In this document: positions 24,301 through 34,196 of the stretch, in pieces
Position numbering within the stretch: position 1 is the first letter of the stretch
Layout: every line of letters starts with the position of its first letter
DNA from: Lingula anatina
Lineage: Eukaryota > Brachiopoda > Lingulata > Lingulida > Lingulidae
Reading direction: 5' to 3'
DNA: 62,000 nucleotides
NCBI RefSeq assembly: GCF_001039355.2
Contig: NW_019775680.1
Coordinates: 392,536-454,535 of the forward strand
Translations under genes and position numbers: made by a program
Notes under the pieces: generated by a model
What the model was told of the DNA's origin: nothing
Seen by the model: only the letters and a program-made list of their open reading frames with translations
Database searches by the model: none

Positions 24301-27300
24301 ATGGATAATTCTGTCATTTTGGGAACTCAAGGCAAAGACAATAATTTTTCATGCTTAATAAATATTTTTGAGCTTACTGATATATATTTTTACCTGAACC
24401 ACTCACATTTCAAGTCGAATAGCCTAGATGACTAATGAAAGCACTTCCACCATTTAGTAAGATATATATACAAATATAACTTTATGAAAATATGCAATAT
24501 TCAACTATATTCATATAGCGGCAGTGACATATCATCTATAGAGACAACTGCCAGGTTAACTGAAGAAGGCTCAAGTAAAGTTGTCCTGAATGGCACAAAG
24601 AACTGGGTGGTTAATGGAGGAATCGCAGACGTCTTTATAGTGATTGCGAAGGGCAAGTTTAAAAATGAACAGGTGAACATAAATGCCATGGTGTTTTTTT
24701 TTGCTCAGTGACATTTTAAAATGTAGTGTGTGCCATTTTCAGTGGAAATGTCAAATACTCATTATATGATTTTTTCACTGAAGAAATCTTTTGAGAAGAT
24801 AACATATAATACACCCCTAACTGTAAGATTTAGGCTTCGTTCACATGCAATGTCTATTTTCTAATTTCTATTTACTGGCAGCGCGAGCTAGTTACTTATA
24901 CGAAGCTGTAATTAATTCTCGGCTGTGCTCGCGCTGCCAGTAATTACACCGCGGGATATTCAGGGCACAGACCATGATCATAAGACATGCCGCGAATAGA
25001 AAATAGAATTTAGAAAATAGACATTGCATGTGAACGAAGCCTTAATTACTGACTCAATAATTCCACTCCTTACAGTTATTTACAGATCTGTTGGTTATTA
25101 AGAAAATTATTTAAGAAAAATAGTAAATCAGCTGATTCACTGACCCATAGAATGCACTGTTTGGTCATTTAATTGTTACTTGTTTTCAGAATAATACATT
25201 TGAAAAGCTAGTTGCTTTGATAGTAGAGAAGGACTTTGGTGGCGTCACAGTCAGTGAGCCACATGACACGTTGGGGACTAGAGGATGTAACAGTAAGTGC
25301 CAGTGTCCCGTTAAAAAAAGTATGATCATGATATCTGGCAAAATAGGCATGTGTGAGTTTTAACAAGAATTTTAAAAAATCAGCAAATTTTGAGTTTGTT
25401 CAGCAAAATTTTACTCAAAACAGATTTGGGTAATGTAAGTAATGGCGTTAAAAATTGAAGAGGTGTCAGGAGAATGGATTTTTCTAAAGTAACCCTTACC
25501 AAATATGCTTTTGTGCAAATAGCTGATTCCACACTTAAAAAATTTCTTCATAGAGGGCATTAATTCACAACAGATGATCCTTGGATCTACTGATCCGTGG
25601 ATCATATATGGGGACTCTACATGAAAGAAGAGCCAACTAATCCACTGATGGTCTCTCCGCCTCTGCACACACCATTAAATGGATTAAATCAGGGCTCCCA
25701 AGGTTTAATTGCTAGACCCCAGCAAGGACAGCACGTGTGAAGGCAGGGAGACCATCAGCAGATTAGTTGGCTCTTCTTTCATGTAGGGTCTCCCATATTT
25801 GATCCATGGAGCAGTAGATCCAAGGGTCGTCTGTTGTGAATGCCCTCACTAGTATACCTTGTAAGTCATCATATCTCAGAAGTTTGTGTTTTGGAGTTTA
25901 GTTAATTATTTCAATGTCACTCTTCAAAATACATATTCTGCAAAATGGAGATGTTGTTCTTACAGCTTGCACGGTTCACTTTGACAATACTCCAGTCCCA
26001 GTGGAAAATTCATTAGGGGAATTAGGTGAAGGGCAGGAGGTAGGTACCCTGAGTATCAGGGCGCTATTAAGCTAGCTTGCTCACTATACCTTTCCGTGTG
26101 TTAGATTTACCGTACCCTGAGTATCAGGGCACTATAAAGCTAGCTTGCTCACTATACCTTTCCGTGTGTTAGATTTACCGTACCCTGAGTATCAGGGCAC
26201 TATAAAGCTAGCTTGGTCACTATACCTTTCCGTGTGTTAGATTTACCGTACCCTGAGTATCAGGGCACTATAAAGCTAGCTTGGTCACTATACCTTTCCG
26301 TGTGTTAGATTTACTGTACCCTGAGTATCAGGGCACTATTAAGCTAGCTTGCTCACTATACCTTTCCATGTGTTAGATTTACTGTACCCTTAGTATCAGG
26401 GCACTATTAAGCTAGCTTGCTCACTATACCTTTCCGTGTGTTAGATTTACCGTACCCTGAGTATCAGGGCACTATAAAGCTAGCTTGGTCACTATACCTT
26501 TCCGTGTGTTAGATTTACCGTACCCTGAGTATCAGGGCACTATAAAGCTAGCTTGGTCACTATACCTTTCCATGTGTTAGTTTTAGGTACCCTGAGTATC
26601 AGGGCACTTTTTAGCTAACTTGCTCACTATACCTTACCATGTGTTAGATTTACCGTACCCTGAGTATCAGGGCACTATTAAGCTAACTTGCTCACTATAC
26701 CTTTCCGTGTGTTATCTTAACATTATTGCTGTTGTGGGTTGTATATGAAATCAATATCAAGCTGGCAATATTTTATCTATTTTTTCAATTGAATGTCAGA
26801 AAATCTGTATTCTGAGCTTGAGCTTGGCAGCTGTTAATTTATAAATAAACCTTGTATGAAGACCTTTTGTTCAAGTTAGTATATGTGGGCATTTGGTATT
26901 GAAAAGTGGAAAAAAGGTGGTGAAAAAAGACTGCAAAAAAAAATGCAAATGTTTAAATAATATTCATAAATGTTTCAGTTTGCACTGCGTATATTAGAGT
27001 GTGGGCGTGTTGGAGTGGGAGCCGCTGCTGTAAGTCTACTGAAGAATCTCCTTGGTAAGTCTGAACTGCCTGAGTTGCCTGTCTGTCTCTGTGTTGTTTT
27101 CTTAATGTAACATATAAAGTACTTGTGAGAGTGTCAGAATTAGTGGGAGGGTAATGTGGAAGCACCTGCTCTTTCCCTCTCTCTCTCTCTCTCTCTTTCT
27201 TCATTCTTTCTCTTGCCTTCTTATTTTTCGTATGCATTTGCTCCAATTACATAGGCTTATTTTTAACCCATGAAAGAAGGAAGGTTACTTGTGAATGTGT

Positions 27301-30300
27301 TTTTGTTCTTTATAATTCTAGCTTCAGTAGTACAGGCAGCAATCTCACGGACACGGTTTGGAAAAAAGCTGTGCGAGTTTGATTTAATCAAGGTATTTAT
27401 ATTTTTATGTCGACAACAATGTATATTGAAACATATCTTGAAAACAATTTGGCCAAGACTGCTTTACAGACAGAAGGCTGATTGCAATTAAGTCAGACTT
27501 GGCCGTATTGTTCTTAAAGCTTTGTACAGATGATATCCTCACAATAAATGAAGTAGACATACCTACTGTAGATGAGCAATTTTCTATTAAGACTTGATTA
27601 AAAGACTGGGAAAGACATTTAATTGATAAAATGCCTAGCAGACTTTTAAAGAAATGTTTGGACTTATTTCAAACAAATGACCCCATTCTCATATTAGCAT
27701 TTATATTTTCACTGATATATAGTTTTATCAAGCATGAAGAATGTGCAATACGTGTAAGAAATTATGAGTTGATAATTATGTCTTTCGCCAGGAAAGGGTT
27801 GCCAAGATCACTGAAACCATATATGCCATGGAAAGCATAACCTATCACACGGCAGGACTAATGGACACCTACGAGGAGCCTGACACTGGCCTGGAGGCCG
27901 CCATCTTGAAGGTGAGGGCTCATTCCCAATTAAACTTTCGGTCTATGGCCCCATTCAGAATGGATGTTACGAGTACTTACTTATCTGCCGACTAAATATG
28001 GCCGACCACAGTTCCAAAGCCATGCCGCTGATTCATGGTCTCCCAGACTCCACACGCACCTGTAAACGGATCAAATCTCTGCTCCGAGGTTTGACTGCTA
28101 GGCCCATGCAGCGACGGCTATTTTGTGCCTTAGATGTTATATCAGCAGAATAAAAAATGTCAAAATTAAAAAAATATTGTTCTGAATTGGAGTCACTGGT
28201 GCACAGTAATGAATAAAAGACAGTGTAGTTAAATATGTGGTTCCGTATTAATCTCTTTTTTAATTACTATTATTCTGATATTTCAGATTTTCAGTTCTGA
28301 AGGTGTGTTTACCTGTGTAGATGAGTGTTTACATATACTGGGAGCTGAGGGTTACCTGAGAGACCAGCCTTATGAGCAATACCTCAGAGATGCCAGAATG
28401 ATGGCTGGATTTCCAGTAAGTGATACCTTCAGGGAAGAGATACCCTGCGAAAACTTGTCTCGTTCAACCCTCACTTACCAGGGGCGGATTGAGGCCGTCT
28501 TCTGGGTCTTCCAGAAGAGGGTCAGATTTTCAAGTTTACATTGATGAGTATCTAATTTTTTCTGTTGGAAGACGGTCAACTATGGAGGATGGATCAACAA
28601 AGATAATTTGGAAGACTCAGAAAATATCTCTGAATCTGCCTCTGCTTACGGTTCTCAATCTGTCCTAGCTGGGGTAGCGCTAACACTCGCCAATTTAGCC
28701 AAATGCTAAAACTGACTTAAATTGGCTAAAGAAAAAGGGCTTGATTTGACATGTTTTAGCCAAATTATAACAATTTTGATAACAAATTGACAAAAATGTG
28801 GTGATTTGGCTAAGCGAAAAAAATTGCTAGCGCTACCCCAGCCTAGAATATAATGTTTTTCTCTTTTAATGAAAAATGTTCATAATCTGTTCAAGGACAT
28901 TCTGAAAGACTTCCCAAAAACAGTTGTTGAACTGTTACATTCATTACAGAACAACATTAGAACTGTAAAAAAAAAACAAAACAAAAAAAAAAAAAAAAAC
29001 ACCAAATGTTCTAGAAGAGATTGAGAAGCATAAGTGAATGTTAAATGAGACAAATTATTTTTGCAGAGGATTAGAGAATGCATAAAACAAGGAAGAAGCC
29101 AACACCTCATGAATGTTTTTATTCATTATGTCCAAATCTTAGTAAATTTATCAGTAACTCTTTTTAATTTCATACATATAAAGAAGGAAATTTAGTCAGA
29201 GGAAGGAAGAATCCCACTGATGTATGTGATAGCAGTTCACACACTTCTAGAAGAAGATTGGGTTTCATTTCACTAAAGTCGCTCTCTCTCTCTCTCTCAC
29301 ACACACATATATAAAACATTATGTAATATTGATATCTCTAGGGCACCAATGATGTAACAAGACTGTTCATTGCACTAAGGGGAATACAACATGCCAGCAA
29401 AGATCTCCAGGGGTTCTTTAAGACCCTGAAAGATCCATTCAACAGTTTGACACAATTTATTAAAAAAGCTAAACCAGACTTCAAGACACTCAAAGTTGAA
29501 GAGGTTGTGCTTCCAATTTTCAAGGTATTTACCCAACTTATGCTTTTTTTTTCTTTTAAAGAACCGAACACTTGACAAACGTGTCAATTGCTACCTTTTT
29601 TTATTCANACTTGCTCACTATACCTTACCATGTGTTAGATATTCTGTACCCTGTGTATCAGGGCACTATAAAGCTAGCTTGGTCACTATACCTTACCATG
29701 TGTTAGATTTACCGTACCCTGAGTATCAGGGCACTATTAAGCTAACTTGGTCACTATACTTTTCCGTGTGTTAGCTTTACATTATTGCTGTTGTGGGTTG
29801 TATATGAAATCGATATCAAGCTGGCAATATTTCATCTATTTTTTCAATTGAATGTCAGAAAATCTGTATTCTGAGCTTGAGCTTGCCAGCTGTTAATTTA
29901 TGAATAAACCTTGTATGAAGACCTTTTGTTCAAGTTAGTATATGTGGGCATTTGGTATTGAAAAAGGTGAAAAAAAAGGTGGCGAAAAAAGTCTGCAAAA
30001 AAAAAATGCAAATGTTTAAAAAATATTCATAAATGTTTCAGTTTGCACTGCGTATATTAGAGTGTGGGCGTGTTGGAGTGGGAGCCGCTGCTGTAAGTCT
30101 ACTGAAGAATCTCCTTGGTAAGTCTGAACTGCCTGAGTTGCCTGTCTGTCTCTGTGTTGTTTTCCTAATGTAACATATAAAGTACTTGTGAGAGTGTCAG
30201 AATTAGTGGGAGGGTAATGTGGAAGCACCTGCTCTTTCCCTCTCTCTCTCTCTCTCTTTCTTCATTCTTTCTCTTGCCTACTTATTTTTCGTATGCATTT

Positions 30301-32144
30301 GCTCCAATTACATAGGCTTATTTTTAACCCATGAAAGAAGGAAGGTTACTTGTGAATGTGTTTTTGTTCTTTATAATTCTAGCTTCAGTAGTACAGGCAG
30401 CAATCTCACGGACACGGTTTGGAAAAAAGCTGTGCGAGTTTGATTTAATCAAGGTATTTATATTTTTATGTCGACAACAATGTATATTGAAACATATGTT
30501 GAAAACAATTTGGCCAAGACTGCTTTACAGACAGAAGGCTGATTGCAATTAAGTCAGACTTGGCCGTATTATTCTTAAAGCTTTGTACAGATGATATCCT
30601 CACAATAAATGAAGTAGACATACCTACTGTAGATGAGCAATTTTCTATTAAGACTTAATTAAAAGACTGGGAAAGACATTCAATTTATAAAATGCCTAGC
30701 AATCTTTTAAGGAAATGCTTGGACTTATTTCAAACAAATGACCCCATTCTCATATTAGCATTTATTTTTTCACTTATATCTAGTTTTATCAAGCATGAAG
30801 AATGTGCAATACGTGTAAGGAATTATGAGTTGATAATTATGTCTTTCACCAGCAAAGGGTTGCCAAGATCACTGAAAACATATATGCCATGGAAAGCATG
30901 ACCTATCACACGGCAGGACTAATGGACACCTACGAGGAGCCTGACACTGGCCTGGAGGCCGCCATCTTGAAGGTGAGGGCTCATTCTCAATGAAACTTTC
31001 GGTCTATGGCCCCATTCAGAATGGAAGTTACGAGTACTTACTTATCTGCCAACTAAATATGACTGACCACAGTTCCTAAGCCATGCCGCTGATTCATGGT
31101 CTCCCAGACTCCACACGCACCTGTAAACGGATCAAATCTCTGCTCCGAGGTTTGACTGCTAGGCCCATGCAGCGACGGCTATTTTGTGCCTTAGATGTTA
31201 TATCAGCAGAATAAAAAATGTCAAAATTAAAAAAATATTGTTCTGAATTGGAGTGACTGGTGCACAGTAATGAATAAAAGACAGTGTAGTTAAATATGTG
31301 GTTCCATATTAATCTCTTTTTTAATTACTTTTATTCTAATATTTCAGATTTTCAGTTCTGAAGGTGTGTTTACCTGTGTAGATGAGTGTTTACATATACT
31401 GGGAGCTGAGGGTTACCTGAGAGACCAGCCTTATGAGCAATACCTCAGAGATGCCAGAATGATGGCTGGATTTCCAGTAAGTGATACCTTCAGGGAAGAT
31501 ACCCTGCGAAAACTTGTCTCATTTAACCCTCACTTACCAGGGGCGGATTGAGGCCGTCTTCTGGGTCTTCCAGAAGAGGGTCAGATTTTCAAGTTTACAT
31601 TGATGAGTATCTAATTTTTTCTGTCGGAATACGGTCAGCTATGGAGGATGGATCAACAAAGATAATTTGGAAGACTCAGAAAATATCTCTGGATCCACCT
31701 CTGCTTACGGTTCTCAATATGTCCTAGAACATATTAATGTTTTTCTCTTTTAATGAAAAATGTTGACTTCTTAATCTGTTCAAGGACATTCTGAAGGACT
31801 TCCCAAAAACAGTTCTCAAACTGTTACATTCATTACAGAACAACATTAGAACTGTAAAAAAAATACACCAAATGTTCTAAAAGAGATTGAGAAGCATAAG
31901 TGAACATTAAGTGAGACAAATTTTTGCAGGGGATTAGAGAATGCATAAAACAAGGAAGAAGCCAACTCCTCATGAATGATTTTGTTCATTACCTCCAAAT
32001 CTTCGTAAATTTTTTAGTAACTCTTGATTTCATGTACATAAAGAAGGAAATTTAGTCAGAGGAAGGAAGAATCCCACTGATGTATGTGATAGCAGTTCAC
32101 ACACTTCTAGAAGAAGATTGGGTTTCATTTCACTGAAGTTTCTC

Positions 32145-32199
<55 letters not shown>

Positions 32200-34106
32200 T
32201 ATATATAACATTATGTAATATTGATATCTCTAGGGCACCAATGATGTAACGAGACTGTTCATTGCACTAAGGGGAATACAACATGCCAGCAAAGATCTCC
32301 AGGGGTTCTTTAAGACCCTGAAAGATCCATTCAACAGTTTGACACAATTTATTAAAAAAGCTAAACCAGACTTCAAGACACTCAAAGTTGAAGAGGTTGT
32401 GCTTCCAATTTTCAAGGTATTTACCCAACTTATGCTTTTTTTTTTCTTTTAAAGAACCAAACACTTGACAAACATGTCAGTTGCTACCTTTTTTTATTGA
32501 CTCATTTATGTATTTATTCATTTTAATGAATTAAAATAAAATTGTTGGTGGCTTTGGTACTTGAAGGAACACCATTTTTAAAGAATGTCTGAATGCTAGT
32601 GTGAAGCACATCTCGGATGTTAATTTTTTAGGCTTTTTAGCATGTTTGATTGTAAATTGATATAAAATATAGGGTCATTGAATACAATATTCTATAAGAT
32701 TTTTTATAATATTTGCCAGAAAGAGGCTTTGGAAATGCAGGCAGACACCCTAGAATTTCATAACGTGCTGAAAGCAACATTAGCATCTTATTCTAAAGTA
32801 AGTATTTAATTTACTAATCTTCTGTTTAATTGTGCTAACATTTTTGTACTCTCTATAAGTTTTTTTTAAACATTACAAAAAAGTAATTATACTTATTATT
32901 ATATTATTTGATATTGTGATGATTAACATATTATAATTAGTTATTTGTGAGTGACAATCTTATTTTAATATTAGAGTATCAGACTGAGAGTGATATGAAC
33001 TGTATATCCGAATTGTTGGTGAATGAAAGATTAATAGTTTATGGTTAGATAGTATTGCCTAATATTATAAAATATAGTATTAAGTATTAAAATTGAGTAT
33101 ATTTTTTAGAACTGCATTGACCAGTTAATGAAAATTATCAAAATTATGTTCTTATTTTTAGAATATCATTCAACACCAAATGATTATTACCAAAATGAGG
33201 TCCATACTTTTAGAACACCATTGACTAGCAAATAATTATAATCAAAATTAGGTACATGTTTTTAGAGCGTCATTGATGACCAGCAAATTATAATAATAAT
33301 TATTATTATTATTAAGACTGGGTCCATATTTTCAGAATATTATTGACCAGCAGATGCTCCTTAAAAGGATAGCAGATATTGCTGTGGACTTGTATGCACA
33401 GGCTGCTTGTATTAGTAGAGCCACGAGAGCAAGGAGTATAGGACTTAAAAATAACAATCTTGAGGTAAGCATATCGGTATGAAACTTGAGGCTATACCTG
33501 GAACCATATCTTTTTAGAATATGAATATCCTACCTAATTATGGTTACAAGGTCTGAGGGATCAGCATTTTTTTGACTAATGGCAGTTTTCAGATTTTTTT
33601 GGGTGGGGTTGGTGCTTACAACAATAATGAGATTTTCCAACTATTGAAGTTTAAATGTTCAGGTTTCAGTATAATCAGTTGAATGCACCAAGAAATGAAT
33701 CCTGTAAACAACATAAAATAATTTTTCATGTTTATTGATATATTTTTACCACTTTTCTCAGGTATTGTTGGCTAAAAGTTATTGTTATGCTGCACATAGA
33801 AGAATATTAGGCAACTTGGAACTAATACGTGAAGGTAGGCGATGCCAGAGTTCTCACTTATTGAGGTCTAAGATCGGTTACATTCTTTCATAAAATTTGT
33901 TAGACAAACTATTAGATAAAGAAACCAGATATCATGAATTTTATTGAAACAAATTTAAATCTGTTTATATATGCTACAGTGACAGCGTTTAATTATTTCC
34001 AGGGTTAACATTCATGAACAGCGATGCAAAGCACAAGGAGATAGCTGACATGATATTCAGACACCAAGGTTACGCGGCAGAACTTCCTACCAAGAGAATG
34101 TGGTGA
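21358..34106 (+). CDS. ACAD9: Mitochondrial acyl-CoA dehydrogenase, ACAD9/VLCAD-like, catalytic Glu replaced
   Basis: The ACAD9 family does FAD-dependent long-chain acyl-CoA dehydrogenation and helps assemble respiratory complex I. Exons: 21358-21645, 22740-22833, 23166-23267, 23639-23745, 24060-24160, 24519-24672, 25190-25292, 25966-26039; then a block 26979-27054, 27322-27392, 27792-27911, 28287-28415, 29342-29524, repeated as 30042-30117, 30383-30453, 30853-30972, 31348-31476, 32234-32416; then 32720-32797, 33336-33464, 33762-33834, 34003-34106. With one block the frame gives 661 aa, near the family's ~620-650; with both, 854. Marks: basic N-terminal presequence, [39 protein letters not shown], and a C-terminal domain typical of VLCAD/ACAD9. 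The family FEGTNE motif reads FPGTND (Pro at residue 473), so the catalytic base is missing in both blocks. An AATAAA lies at 34191. Confidence 0.88.
24833..25041. mobile_element. Complete PIF/Harbinger-type MITE
   Basis: A 209-bp element with inverted ends GGCTTCGTTCACATGCAATG / CATTGCATGTGAACGAAGCC and TTA on both sides (24830-24832 and 25042-25044). An inner hairpin is built on ACTGGCAGCGCGAGC. It is the same family as the copy cut by the window start. It lies in an ACAD9 intron. Confidence 0.88.
25553..25847. mobile_element. Long inverted-repeat MITE
   Basis: Arms of about 100 bp face each other: GGGCATTAATTCACAACAGA at the left pairs with TCTGTTGTGAATGCCC at the right, and AAAGAAGAGCCAACTAATCC pairs with its inverse near 25770. 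About 50 bp of unpaired centre lies between. Fragments of its ends occur near 7590-7650 and 11420-11500. It lies in the intron between ACAD9 exons 7 and 8. Confidence 0.8.
26044..26716. repeat. 68-bp minisatellite abutting an ACAD9 splice donor
   Basis: Ten copies of a 68-bp unit (one is 67) start at 26044, 26112, 26180, 26248, 26316, 26384, 26452, 26520, 26587 and 26655. Each begins GTACCCTGAGTATCAGGGCA and contains the hairpin CCCTGA-GTA-TCAGGG and the palindrome AAGCTAGCTT. The first copy begins only four bases inside the intron, overlapping the donor of the exon ending at 26039. About 2.5 further units (29609-29780) precede the second exon block. Confidence 0.95.
26617..29607 (+). repeat. 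Tandem segment copy 1 (five ACAD9 exons)
   Basis: It matches 29609-32505 almost base for base, introns included. Differences are scattered substitutions, CT-tract length, number of minisatellite units, and a 173-bp MITE present only here (28669-28841). The coding exons are nearly identical: the only amino-acid differences are in the exon at 27792 (Glu/Gln, Thr/Asn, Ile/Met). The segment ends at an ambiguous base (n, 29608). Confidence 0.93.
28669..28841. mobile_element. 173-bp MITE, present in only one of the two segment copies
   Basis: The inverted ends are CTGGGGTAGCGCTA and TAGCGCTACCCCAG. CCTAG occurs on both sides (28664-28668 and 28842-28846). The second segment copy has an uninterrupted single TGTCCTAGAA at the matching place (about 31720-31730), which is the empty site. 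The insertion is therefore younger than the split of the two copies. Confidence 0.9.
29609..32505 (+). repeat. Tandem segment copy 2 (five ACAD9 exons)
   Basis: It starts in mid-minisatellite immediately after the n at 29608 and runs to about 32505, where the similarity with copy 1 stops (TTTTTTTATTGACTC versus TTTTTTTATTCAn). It holds exons 30042-30117, 30383-30453, 30853-30972, 31348-31476 and 32234-32416, all with intact splice sites and the same lengths (76, 71, 120, 129 and 183 nt) as copy 1. Confidence 0.93.
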
Positions 34107-34190
34107 TGGCACAGGTGCCATAGCGCGATTTTATTTAAAACAGGAAAACAGCTTATTGTTTTGTATAATATGATTTAATAGTCTTTCTGG

Positions 34191-34196
34191 AATAAA
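34191..34196 (+). terminator. Polyadenylation signal of the ACAD9-like gene
   Basis: AATAAA lies 85 bp past the TGA stop (34104-34106), the first such signal downstream on this strand. Confidence 0.6.

Noticed and set aside
26044-26716. Regular repeats with small palindromes, CRISPR-like at first sight
   Set aside because: The whole 68-bp unit repeats with no unique spacers, and the DNA is a eukaryotic intron. It is a minisatellite.
27270-27840. Small open frames at 27270 and 27631 (and twins at 30331 and 30692)
   Set aside because: They are read-through of ACAD9 exons into introns. Their presence in both segment copies follows from the duplication and does not indicate selection.
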